Shown: positions 18,020 to 25,164 of the stretch, in pieces
Layout: every line of letters begins with the position of its first letter
How positions within the stretch are numbered: the first letter of the stretch is position 1
NCBI GenBank assembly: GCA_964449115.1
Contig: CAYUXW010000015.1
Location: 1 to 39,084, forward strand
Direction of reading: 5' to 3'
Source of the DNA: UBA1783 sp964449115
GTDB taxonomy: Bacteria > Bacillota_I > Bacilli_A > Erysipelotrichales > Erysipelotrichaceae
DNA: 39,084 bases
The notes under the pieces: model-generated
The model's input: only the letters and a program-made list of their open reading frames with translations
What the model was told of the DNA's origin: nothing
The model's database searches: none
Translations under genes and position numbers: made by a program

Positions 18020-18143
18020 ATCTTATAGAGAGTGATGGAGGGACTAGCCCATTGAAGTCACACCAACCTATTGAATTAGGTGGTAAAGCTAGGTCGATAA
18101 GATAACTTTTTCACTCAAGTAAAGTTATCTTGGGTGTTTTTTT
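18020..18143 (+). promoter_or_regulatory. SAM-I (S-box) riboswitch with transcription-terminator platform
   Basis: The core matches the S-box consensus: GAGGGACTAGCCC, ATTGAAG, CCAACC, then GGTGGTAAAGCTAGG and GATAAG. P1 is ATCTTAT (18020-18026) with ATAAGAT (18097-18103). The platform is readable. A terminator stem CACTCAAG (18112-18119) / CTTGGGTG (18129-18136, one G-U) precedes seven T. A competing antiterminator AAGATAACTTT (18099-18109) / AAAGTTATCTT (18121-18131) uses both the 3' strand of P1 and the terminator arm. SAM binding should fix P1, free the terminator and switch the gene off. It lies 35 bp before the SAM synthetase-like gene. Confidence 0.93.
18112..18143 (+). terminator. Riboswitch-controlled intrinsic terminator
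   Basis: Eight-bp stem 18112-18119 / 18129-18136 with loop 18120-18128 and T run 18137-18143; mutually exclusive with the antiterminator 18099-18109 / 18121-18131. Confidence 0.85.
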
Positions 18144-18178
18144 ATTAGATGTAATAAAAAAGAAAGAGGTAAGATAAC

Positions 18179-18961
18179 ATGATTGAAAAAGTAAATCCAA
18201 GTCATCCGGACAAGATGGCTGATCGTATTGCTGGGGCTTTGGTGGATCTGGCGTACAAAAAAAATGAGAATTGTAAGATTGCAGTTGAAGTTTTGATAGG
18301 ACATGGAGTATGTCATATCATTGCTGAAACAAGTGAAACATTCAGTAATGAGGAAGTTAAGAGAATAGTTAAAAGAATTGCAGGAGAAATAAAGGTTAAT
18401 CTTGTAGTGGTAAAACAGGATCCATATTTAGCCGCAAATCAGAAAGATAAGTTGAGGTGTGGCGATAACGGAATATTTAAAGGTGTCCCTTTAACAGAGG
18501 AACAAAAAGCATTATCAAAAATAGCTCGTGATATTTATCAAAGATATCCAAGTGATGGAAAGTATATTCTTGATGAAGACAAACTGATAATCTGCCAAAG
18601 CCAGGCAGCCAATAAAGAGATAGAAAAGCTATATCCACAGGCAATAGTCAATCCTCTTGGTGAATGGACTGGTGGTACTGATGTGGATACCGGAGCAACA
18701 AATCGCAAGCTGGGTAGTGACATGGCAGACAGTATCACAGGAGGGGGCTTGCATGGTAAAGATTTGTCCAAAGGTGATGTTTCAATAAATATCTATGCTT
18801 TCTTAAAAGCACAGAAGATTAATCAAATAGTTCAATTCAGCTGTGCCATAGGTGATGAAACTTTAGATGGTAAAGCTTATGGTGATATTGTTAAGATTGC
18901 TAAGGAATATATCGATACTATTGGTGGATTTGAGAAACTTGCTGAATGGGGTTTGTATTAA
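18179..18961 (+). CDS. Compact S-adenosylmethionine synthetase-like protein (260 aa)
   Basis: Resembles MetK throughout but is about two-thirds of the usual ~385-400 residues. The active-site set can be followed: H9 and D11 in SHPDK, E37 (counterpart of the ACET Glu), the shortened GDNG loop at 95-98, K128 in PSDGK, NPLGEWTGGTDVD at 158-170, R176-K177 in TNRK, GGG at 188-190, K194, K198 and D200 in GKDLSKGD. Missing are parts of the central beta-sheet regions and the C-terminal ~60 residues that end in HFGREHFPWE in E. coli. Expected reaction: ATP + methionine to SAM. Control by an S-box supports a role in SAM metabolism. Start has AAAGAGGT upstream. A related but altered reaction cannot be excluded. 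Confidence 0.85.
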   Translation: MIEKVNPSHPDKMADRIAGALVDLAYKKNENCKIAVEVLIGHGVCHIIAETSETFSNEEVKRIVKRIAGEIKVNLVVVKQDPYLAANQKDKLRCGDNGIFKGVPLTEEQKALSKIARDIYQRYPSDGKYILDEDKLIICQSQAANKEIEKLYPQAIVNPLGEWTGGTDVDTGATNRKLGSDMADSITGGGLHGKDLSKGDVSINIYAFLKAQKINQIVQFSCAIGDETLDGKAYGDIVKIAKEYIDTIGGFEKLAEWGLY

Positions 18962-18983
18962 AAAGGACTGAGGTCCTTTTTTT
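18961..18983 (+). terminator. Intrinsic terminator after the SAM synthetase-like gene
   Basis: AAAAGGAC (18961-18968) / GTCCTTTT (18973-18980) with loop TGAG and T run to 18983. Confidence 0.85.
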
Positions 18984-19014
18984 GTAATATTTGTTTAAAT
19001 TTAATAAAAAAAAC

Positions 19015-19042
19015 TTGCATATTTTACAAAACTCTATATAAT
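19015..19042 (+). promoter_or_regulatory. Promoter of the regulator-pot operon
   Basis: TTGCAT (19015-19020), 16-bp spacer, TATAAT (19037-19042); start expected near 19049, just at the inverted repeats that precede the XRE-cupin gene. Confidence 0.6.
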
Positions 19043-19053
19043 TATTTTTGTTT

Positions 19054-19088
19054 ACTAATATTAATAAATTAGTTTAGTAATTCTAAAC
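19054..19088 (+). promoter_or_regulatory. Two overlapping inverted repeats, candidate operator
   Basis: ACTAAT (19054-19059) pairs with ATTAGT (19068-19073), and GTTTAG (19072-19077) with CTAAAC (19083-19088). Both are perfect and lie between the promoter -10 and the ribosome binding site of the XRE-cupin regulator. This is a natural place for autoregulation, but binding is inferred from position only. Confidence 0.45.
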
Positions 19089-19102
19089 AAAGGAGGGGTT
19101 TG

Positions 19103-19639
19103 ATGGATATAGGTCAGCGAATAAGACAACTTAGGGTCTCCAATGATCTGACTCAGGAAGAATTAGCTTCTCGATGCGAATTGACTAAGGGATTTCTATC
19201 ACAATTGGAAAACAATTTAGCTACTCCATCACTGCCTACTTTGATGGACATCGTGGAAGCATTAGGGACAACAATGGCTGTCTTTTTTACAGAAGAAAAA
19301 GAAGAACAGCTGACATTTGATGATGAAGATTTTTTTGTTGATGAATCTGAAGATGTAGTTATTACCTATGTGGTACCAAATGCTCAGAAAAATCAGATGG
19401 AACCGATAATTATTGAACTTCAGCCAGATAGTCGATCCCAGATTATCTATCCCAAAGAGGATGGAGAAACATTTGGTTACGTTATTAAAGGTAGCATTAA
19501 TTTAGTAAACGGAAAAAACACTTACAAAGTAAAACAGGGCGGTACATTTTACTTGAAGTGTAAAAAAGAACATTATTTAGAAAATAAGACTAATAAAATC
19601 GCAAGAGTCTTATGGATATGTACACCGCCATTATTTTAG
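19103..19639 (+). CDS. XRE-family regulator with C-terminal cupin (PuuR-like)
   Basis: An N-terminal helix-turn-helix of the XRE type (IGQRIRQLRVSNDLTQEELA, then GFLSQLENNLATPSLPTL) is followed by an acidic linker and a cupin domain (residues ~95-178) with EDGETFGYVIKGSINL and a C-terminal beta-strand VLWICTPPLF. This architecture is common in repressors of polyamine and amino-acid pathways. The gene directly precedes potA by 12 bp and probably controls the operon in response to a ligand in the cupin. The frame opens at TTG 19100, but ATG 19103 follows AGGAGGGG at good spacing. 178 residues. Confidence 0.9.
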   Translation: MDIGQRIRQLRVSNDLTQEELASRCELTKGFLSQLENNLATPSLPTLMDIVEALGTTMAVFFTEEKEEQLTFDDEDFFVDESEDVVITYVVPNAQKNQMEPIIIELQPDSRSQIIYPKEDGETFGYVIKGSINLVNGKNTYKVKQGGTFYLKCKKEHYLENKTNKIARVLWICTPPLF

Positions 19640-19651
19640 AGGTAGAAAGAT

Positions 19652-21220
19652 ATGAGAAAATTAATTGAGTTTAAAAACATTGTAAAATCATTCGACAATC
19701 AGGTTGTCTTAAAGGGAATCAATTTGAATGTCTATGAAAATGAATTTGTTACATTACTTGGACCTTCTGGATGTGGGAAATCTACATTGCTGAGAATTTT
19801 AGGCGGTTTCTTAGAACAGGATGAAGGAACTATCATTTTTGATGGCGAGTGTATTGATAAGGTTCCAGCATATAAAAGAGAAATCAATACTGTCTTTCAA
19901 AGATATGCTTTATTTCCACATCTGGATGTTTTTGACAATATTGCCTTTGGCTTAAGAATAAAAAAGGTGGCAGAAGACGTCATTGATCAGAAGGTTACCC
20001 GTATGCTGTCTTTGGTAAATCTGGAAGGTTATGAGCACAGAAATGTAACCTTGTTATCAGGTGGTCAGCAACAACGTGTAGCTATTGCCAGAGCCTTGGT
20101 AAATGAACCGGAAGTTTTACTTTTAGATGAACCACTTGGAGCACTGGATTTAAAATTAAGACAGGAAATGCAACGTGAACTAAAGAGAATTCAGCAGGAA
20201 GTAGGAATTACTTTTATTTATGTAACTCATGATCAGGAAGAAGCTTTAACCATGTCTGATAAAATTGTCGTTATGAGAGATGGTGAAATTCAGCAGATCG
20301 GAACTCCTTTAGAAATATACAACGAACCTGCCAATGAATATGTAGCTAGATTTATTGGTGAAAGCAATATCGTTGATGGAATAATGGTTGAAGACTATAA
20401 GGTTAAATTTGATGAAAAAATCTTTGATTGTGATGATTTTGGTTTTAAAGAAAATGAAGTCGTTGATGTTTTAATCAGACCAGAAGATATAAAAATAGTC
20501 AGCAGATCATCAGGAATGATGAAGGGAGAAGTCAAGTCAGTACTATTTAAAGGCGTCCATTATGAAATAATCGTAGAAACTATTTCAGGAGCTTCTAAAA
20601 CAGTTACAATGCATATCTTATCTGAGCATGATACATACAATGTTGAAGCAAATGAAAAAATCGGTGCAAACGATTTCTTTGTTGACTTGGAAGATGTTGA
20701 GGATTTAGATGATTTCAACCTGGTAGCTAGAGCTAATGCTCAGGCATGGGACGATGAAGAAAATGATCTGTCAATTGCCAGCATTACTCACAATATTGAA
20801 AGTAAGGTAGGTTCTTATAACTGTACTTTCAAAACAAATAAGAATACTGAAATCACTATCAAGGTTCATGTGGTAGACCCAGAATATGTGGAAGATGCTA
20901 AAAAGAATATCGGTATCAGTGCGTTAGATTTCTTTGTTACTGCAGATGAAATAAAGGAGTCAATGGCTATTTCAACAGACTTAAAAACCTGGGCTTCTGC
21001 TGAAGCATGGAACTTGCAGGATGATTCTGAAATTGAAATTACGGATGTAAAATATGATTTCGACACCGAAGATATAACTGAAGGTTCTTATGAAATAACA
21101 TTTGCTACTCAAGGTAGAGAATACAAAATTGAAACAACAACAGTACACGAAGAAGGGGATAAGGTCGGCTTAAAAATTGACCGTAATGACATTCATGTCA
21201 TGAGTAAGATGGTGGTATAA
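19652..21220 (+). CDS. potA: Spermidine/putrescine ABC transporter ATPase PotA with duplicated insert
   Basis: The ABC ATPase energising polyamine import. Walker A GPSGCGKST (37-45), Q-loop VFQRYALFPH, signature LSGGQQQR (135-142), Walker B VLLLDE (155-160) and H-loop VTHDQEEA (His193) are all intact. A TOBE domain begins about 265 with LIRPEDIKIV. It is then interrupted, and its typical end (GDKVGLKIDRNDIHVM) appears only at 503-517. The intervening ~175 residues hold two similar units, 337-409 and 420-498, each starting IGxxxxDFFV and ending in an Ig-like strand pattern (GSYNCTFKT then TIKVHVVD; GSYEITFAT then YKIETTTV). Ordinary PotA is about 350-370 residues; this is 522. It precedes potB by 2 bp. 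The insert's role is unknown. Confidence 0.93.
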   Translation: MRKLIEFKNIVKSFDNQVVLKGINLNVYENEFVTLLGPSGCGKSTLLRILGGFLEQDEGTIIFDGECIDKVPAYKREINTVFQRYALFPHLDVFDNIAFGLRIKKVAEDVIDQKVTRMLSLVNLEGYEHRNVTLLSGGQQQRVAIARALVNEPEVLLLDEPLGALDLKLRQEMQRELKRIQQEVGITFIYVTHDQEEALTMSDKIVVMRDGEIQQIGTPLEIYNEPANEYVARFIGESNIVDGIMVEDYKVKFDEKIFDCDDFGFKENEVVDVLIRPEDIKIVSRSSGMMKGEVKSVLFKGVHYEIIVETISGASKTVTMHILSEHDTYNVEANEKIGANDFFVDLEDVEDLDDFNLVARANAQAWDDEENDLSIASITHNIESKVGSYNCTFKTNKNTEITIKVHVVDPEYVEDAKKNIGISALDFFVTADEIKESMAISTDLKTWASAEAWNLQDDSEIEITDVKYDFDTEDITEGSYEITFATQGREYKIETTTVHEEGDKVGLKIDRNDIHVMSKMVV

Positions 21221-21222
21221 AA

Positions 21223-22002
21223 ATGAAAAGTTTTAGAAATATGACCTATCCATACATTGTATGGTTAGCTCTATTTGTGGTAACTCCAATGCTGATGATT
21301 GTTTTCTATGCATTTACCAATACTGGAAATGATATGTTGGTATTTAAATTTACATTGGAGAACTTTACCAGATTTTTTAAAGATCCAGATTTTTTAAGAG
21401 TTTTATATACTTCTTTAAAAATCGCCTTTTTGACTACTGTTATTTGTGTTTTGATTGGCTATCCTACTGCTTATGTAATCGCTAAACAGGATGAAAATAA
21501 GCAGGCAATTTATATTTTGTTATTAACTTTACCAATGTGGATAAATATGTTGGTTAGAACCTATGCCTGGAAAGGTATCTTGATGAACTTTGATATTACA
21601 AGCGAGCTGAAAGTTTTTGTCGGTATGGTTTATAACTTTTTGCCATATATGATTATTCAAATTTATACCTCTTTATCAAAGATGGATAAAAACCTTCTTG
21701 ATGCTGCTCATGATTTAGGGGCAAACAAGATGCAGACTTTTTTGAGAGTAACTTTACCGCTTTCAATTCCTGGTGTTATTTCAGGTATCACCTTAGTATT
21801 TTTACCTGCAGTAAGTTCATTCTTTATTCCTAAATTATTAGGTGGTGGAGACTATGTTTTAATTGGTAACCTAATTGAAAACTACTTCATAACCACAGGA
21901 GACTGGAACTTTGGCAGTGCTATTTCTTTAATTATGGCCATCATTATTATCGTTTCAATGTATTTTACAAAGAAAGTCGATAAAAGGTTTGGGGAGGAGT
22001 AG
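21223..22002 (+). CDS. potB: Spermidine/putrescine ABC transporter permease PotB
   Basis: An integral membrane permease with about six helices (first YIVWLALFVVTPMLMIVFYA). The cytoplasmic EAA-type loop AAHDLGANKMQTFLRVTLPL contacts the ATPase. MWINMLVRTYAWKGIL is typical of PotB/PotH. 259 residues. Two bp after potA and 3 bp before the PotC-PotD gene. Confidence 0.93.
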   Translation: MKSFRNMTYPYIVWLALFVVTPMLMIVFYAFTNTGNDMLVFKFTLENFTRFFKDPDFLRVLYTSLKIAFLTTVICVLIGYPTAYVIAKQDENKQAIYILLLTLPMWINMLVRTYAWKGILMNFDITSELKVFVGMVYNFLPYMIIQIYTSLSKMDKNLLDAAHDLGANKMQTFLRVTLPLSIPGVISGITLVFLPAVSSFFIPKLLGGGDYVLIGNLIENYFITTGDWNFGSAISLIMAIIIIVSMYFTKKVDKRFGEE

Positions 22003-22005
22003 GCA

Positions 22006-23916
22006 ATGAAAAAAGATAATAAAAGTTTTCTATCAAAATTAGCACCTAATATTTGGCTGATATTAATTGTCCTGTTCTTCTATTTACCTATTATTTATGT
22101 TGTTATATTTTCATTTAACTCAACTAAAAGTTTAAACCACTTTACCGGGTTCTCGTTAATGTGGTATGAGAAGATGTTCAATGATCGAAAAATGCTGGAA
22201 CCAATCTATTACACAGTTTTAGTGGCTGTTATTGCGACAATAGTATCAACTGTCATCGGAACAATTACTTCAATTGGTTTATCTAAACAGAAAAAGATTG
22301 TCAGAGACCTTGTTTTGCAGGTAAATGATTTACCGGTGATGAATCCTGATATTGTTACAGCTATTGGTTTAATGCTATTTTTCATTTCATTAAATATTGA
22401 AACCAGCATAATTACCTTGCTGATTGCCCATATTTCATTCTGTATTCCATTTGTTATCCTGTCGATTATGCCAAAACTAAGAACATTGGATGATAATGTG
22501 GCTGAAGCAGCTCTAGATTTAGGAGCAACTCCATTTCAGGCTTTAACAAAGGTTATTATTCCACAAATTAAACCAGCTATCTTATCAGGAGCACTGATTG
22601 CCTTTTCAATGAGCTTTGATGACTTCGTTATTTCGTTTTTTACAACTGGAACAGGAGTAAGTAATATTTCGATCTATGTTTATTCAATGAGTAAACGTAT
22701 CAATCCTACCATCAATGCTTTAAGTTCACTCATTGTGGCAGTTGTTACTACTGTTCTGATTATTGCCAATGTCATTCCATTTATTAAATCAAGACGTCCA
22801 CAAGCAGAAGTTGTTAAAAAGAAAAGCAAATATTCTTTTGTTCCATATTTAGCAGGTGCATTGGCACTGACTATTTTCTTAGTATCATTTGGCACAAAGA
22901 CAACTGGTGATTTTGACCCGATTGCTGAATTTGGTTCAAATACCCTCAATATATTTAACTATGGAGAATATGTTGGCGAAGATGTAATTGCTGAGTTTGA
23001 AGATATGTATAATGTTAAGGTAAATTATGATACATTTGCCTCAAATGAAGAAATGTACACTAAATTAATGAGTGGTGCCTCTTATGATGTCATCATAGCT
23101 TCTGACTATATGATTCAAAAATTAATAGTGGATAGATTATTACAACCTTTAGATAAAGATGAGCTTACTAACTTAACAGATTTATATCCTGCTGCTTTAG
23201 AATATATGGATTTTGATCCAGAAATGATTTATGCGGTTCCATATTTGTGGGGTAATGTTGGCATCATTTATGACAGCACATTAATTGATGCTGAAGATGT
23301 GGAATCTTTAGGTTGGGATGTCTTCTTACTAGAAAAATATCGTGGCATGGTATATTTCTATGATTCAGAAAGAGATGCCTTTATGGTGGCTTTAAAAGCT
23401 CTTGGATATTCGATGAATACCAAAAATGAACAAGAGTTACTAGAAGCTTACAATTGGCTGATTGAAATGGATAATGCGGTAGATCCAGCTTATGTAACTG
23501 ATGAAGTTATCGATGGCATCATTAATGGTGAAAAAGCTTTAGGTTATGTTTATTCAGGCGATGCGACATATATGATGTATGAAAATGAAGATTTAAGTTT
23601 CTATGTACCACATCAAGGTACTAACGTTTGGATGGACTGTATGTTTATTCCAAAAAATGCGAAAAGTACAGAACTTGCCAACTTCTTTATCAACTATATG
23701 CTTTCATATGATGTTGCCTATGCCAATTCTGAATATGTCGGTTATACTTCACCAAATGAAGAAGTTTTAATAGCTTTAAGTTCAGAAGATGGTGAGTATT
23801 ATGGTATTGATGCATATGTTCCACGCGTTGGATTTGAAGAAGATGAAACTTTTGTCAATGATGATACTATCAGAAAGATAATATCTGAATACTGGGTAAA
23901 AGTTAAACTGAATTAA
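22006..23916 (+). CDS. potCD: PotC-PotD fusion: polyamine permease and substrate-binding protein
   Basis: Residues ~1-262 are a PotC permease: six helices and the EAA loop EAALDLGATPFQALTKVIIP, then SMSFDDFVISFF. A short basic linker (KSRRPQAEVVKKKSK) leads to an extra transmembrane helix at about 278-295, and the remaining ~340 residues are a PotD-type binding protein (NTLNIFNYGEYVGEDVIAEF, VIIASDYMIQKL, VPYLWGNVGIIYD). The extra helix places the binding domain outside the cell, tethered to the permease, instead of as a free lipoprotein. 636 residues. Such fusions occur in other binding-protein-dependent systems (for example OpuA-type). Last gene of the operon, ended by a strong terminator. 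Confidence 0.93.
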   Translation: MKKDNKSFLSKLAPNIWLILIVLFFYLPIIYVVIFSFNSTKSLNHFTGFSLMWYEKMFNDRKMLEPIYYTVLVAVIATIVSTVIGTITSIGLSKQKKIVRDLVLQVNDLPVMNPDIVTAIGLMLFFISLNIETSIITLLIAHISFCIPFVILSIMPKLRTLDDNVAEAALDLGATPFQALTKVIIPQIKPAILSGALIAFSMSFDDFVISFFTTGTGVSNISIYVYSMSKRINPTINALSSLIVAVVTTVLIIANVIPFIKSRRPQAEVVKKKSKYSFVPYLAGALALTIFLVSFGTKTTGDFDPIAEFGSNTLNIFNYGEYVGEDVIAEFEDMYNVKVNYDTFASNEEMYTKLMSGASYDVIIASDYMIQKLIVDRLLQPLDKDELTNLTDLYPAALEYMDFDPEMIYAVPYLWGNVGIIYDSTLIDAEDVESLGWDVFLLEKYRGMVYFYDSERDAFMVALKALGYSMNTKNEQELLEAYNWLIEMDNAVDPAYVTDEVIDGIINGEKALGYVYSGDATYMMYENEDLSFYVPHQGTNVWMDCMFIPKNAKSTELANFFINYMLSYDVAYANSEYVGYTSPNEEVLIALSSEDGEYYGIDAYVPRVGFEEDETFVNDDTIRKIISEYWVKVKLN

Positions 23917-23920
23917 TTTA

Positions 23921-23947
23921 AAAAGGAGATGAAAATCTCCTTTTTTT
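23921..23947 (+). terminator. Intrinsic terminator of the pot operon
   Basis: AAAAGGAGAT (23921-23930) / ATCTCCTTTT (23935-23944) with a GAAA tetraloop and T run to 23947. Confidence 0.9.
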
Positions 23948-23954
23948 GACTTTT

Positions 23955-23976
23955 AAAAAGTGTCTTTTTGACACTT
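23955..23976 (-). terminator. Weak terminator of the minus-strand membrane-protein gene
   Basis: AAGTGTC (23958-23964) / GACACTT (23970-23976), loop TTTTT; on the minus strand only a short T run follows. It overlaps the stop codon of the gene ending at 23975. Confidence 0.4.
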
Positions 23977-24613
23977 AATTTGAAAATGTATATTTATCAT
24001 TAGTTACTGTAAACTTTAATCTTCTAGTTTTAAAATGAATATATGCCAAACTTATTATTACTATGGTTATACTGCCAAGAGCTTTTATAAGATGCTTGAA
24101 ATCTCTATAGGCTGGATAGCTTAATGACAATATCTTATCAGTAATAAACAGACCAATTATTAAAACCAGTATCAGTGAGATTGTTTTCTTATTGAAGAGT
24201 TTAGAAAGAGGTAAACCTGGAAAATATATCAATGCTGAAATGACTATTATGATAAATATTATTGCAGCTAGAATTACCCAGTAGCTGAGTTGTGATAAAA
24301 CTCCAGATAACAGATTTTCCCAAATAGGTCTCAACAGCAGCATTAGTAGCCACCCTAATGACCATAAAGGCAAAAGAAAAATTATTCTTATTGGCAGAGG
24401 AAGGGTGTTTAATAACTGTCTGCTTTTAATCTTGAAAGAACTTTTCTTTTTCTGACTATGTTCATCATTTATATCCTCATCTTCATAAGCTTCTTCTATA
24501 ATGTCTAAAGGCTTATCGTAGGTATTGTGAACAAACAAAGAAGCAGCAGTAGTAGCAGCTATTGCCGTCTTTTGAGCCTTCTTCTTTAAGTCTTCTTTTT
24601 TATCCTTTTCCAT
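23975..24613 (-). CDS. Membrane protein of unknown function
   Basis: 212 residues. A charged N-terminal ~70 residues (MEKDKKEDLKKKAQKTAIA, then an acidic stretch EEAYEDEDINDE and a basic KKKSSFK) precede about four or five hydrophobic helices, among them IIFLLPLWSLGWLLMLLL, WVILAAIIFIIIVISALIYF, ISLILVLIIGLFI and ITIVIISLAYIHF. No family recognised and no enzymatic motif seen. Stands alone on the minus strand between the pot operon and the tRNA genes. Confidence 0.7.
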   Translation of the reverse strand: MEKDKKEDLKKKAQKTAIAATTAASLFVHNTYDKPLDIIEEAYEDEDINDEHSQKKKSSFKIKSRQLLNTLPLPIRIIFLLPLWSLGWLLMLLLRPIWENLLSGVLSQLSYWVILAAIIFIIIVISALIYFPGLPLSKLFNKKTISLILVLIIGLFITDKILSLSYPAYRDFKHLIKALGSITIVIISLAYIHFKTRRLKFTVTNDKYTFSN

Positions 24614-24662
24614 AAATAAATAATATCATATTTTATAACTCAAAACTATTTTTACAATCAAT

Positions 24663-24676
24663 AATAAGCGCTTATT
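24663..24676. promoter_or_regulatory. 14-bp perfect palindrome AATAAGCGCTTATT, candidate operator
   Basis: A perfect palindrome with central CG and an AAGCGCTT core resembling LacI-family operators. It lies 50 bp upstream of the minus-strand membrane-protein gene and 60 bp before the tRNA promoter. The remaining bases of the 24614-24723 gap are AT-rich with nothing else recognisable. Confidence 0.35.
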
Positions 24677-24723
24677 GTTTGATAAGGACAAGGGAAAACA
24701 GCTGAAAATTATCTTAATTGTTG

Positions 24724-24752
24724 TTGCAATTTGGTTTCAAGTGTTATACAAT
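24724..24752 (+). promoter_or_regulatory. Promoter of the tRNA-Cys/tRNA-Leu operon
   Basis: TTGCAA (24724-24729), 17-bp spacer, TACAAT (24747-24752); expected start about 15 nt before tRNA-Cys. Confidence 0.65.
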
Positions 24753-24773
24753 AATATTCGCTGGTAATCTTGT

Positions 24774-24847
24774 GGTTCCCTAGCCAAGTGGTAAGGCAAC
24801 TGACTGCAACTTAGTGATCACCAGTTCGAATCTGGTGGGAACCTCCA
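24774..24847 (+). tRNA. tRNA-Cys (anticodon GCA)
   Basis: Acceptor GGTTCCC (24774-24780) pairs with GGGAACC (24837-24843); discriminator T, then encoded CCA. The anticodon arm ACTGA/TTAGT encloses CTGCAAC, anticodon GCA (codons TGC/TGT). The T arm ACCAG-TTCGAAT-CTGGT is standard. 74 nt. Confidence 0.96.
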
Positions 24848-24857
24848 GCATTAATAA

Positions 24858-24944
24858 GCAGAAGTGGTGGAATAGGTAGACACGAGGGACTTAAAATCCC
24901 TTGGTAGAAATACCGTGAGGGTTCAAGTCCCTCCTTCTGCACCA
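24858..24944 (+). tRNA. tRNA-Leu (anticodon TAA)
   Basis: Acceptor GCAGAAG (24858-24864) pairs with CTTCTGC (24934-24940), followed by ACCA. The anticodon stem AGGGA/TCCCT encloses CTTAAAA, anticodon TAA (codon TTA, very frequent in this window). The long variable arm TGGTAGAAATACCG marks a class II tRNA. 87 nt; 10 bp after tRNA-Cys. Confidence 0.97.
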
Positions 24945-24956
24945 TGTTTTAAATAG

Positions 24957-24982
24957 AAACCCGAGCATACGCCCGGGTTTTT
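24957..24982 (+). terminator. Terminator of the tRNA operon
   Basis: AAACCCG (24957-24963) / CGGGTTT (24974-24980) with T run through 24982. Confidence 0.85.
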
Positions 24983-25083
24983 ATTTTAGTTCAGTTAGAA
25001 GATAAAAAATCCCTGTTTGTGTAAAAAGGATGTAAATAACATATTGGATAGCTTTTATTGTCGTTTTATTTTATATATTAATT

Positions 25084-25135
25084 TGTTATAATTAAATTGA
25101 ACTTATGTGTAAATTTTATAAATTATTCACATAAG
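25084..25135 (+). promoter_or_regulatory. Extended -10 promoter and inverted repeat before the sugar-type ABC operon
   Basis: TGTTATAAT (25084-25092) is an extended -10; no good -35 is seen. Downstream, CTTATGTG (25102-25109) and CACATAAG (25128-25135) form a perfect 8-bp inverted repeat spaced by 18 bp. It overlaps the expected transcription start and could be an operator or a 5' leader stem. The stretch 24983-25083 shows nothing recognisable. Confidence 0.5.
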
Positions 25136-25164
25136 ATAGTAATTTTTATGAAAGGAAAGGGAAA

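Noticed and set aside
24774..24944. tRNA genes as an integration site for a mobile element
   Set aside because: Both tRNAs are intact with promoter and terminator, and no integrase or duplicated tRNA end is found downstream.
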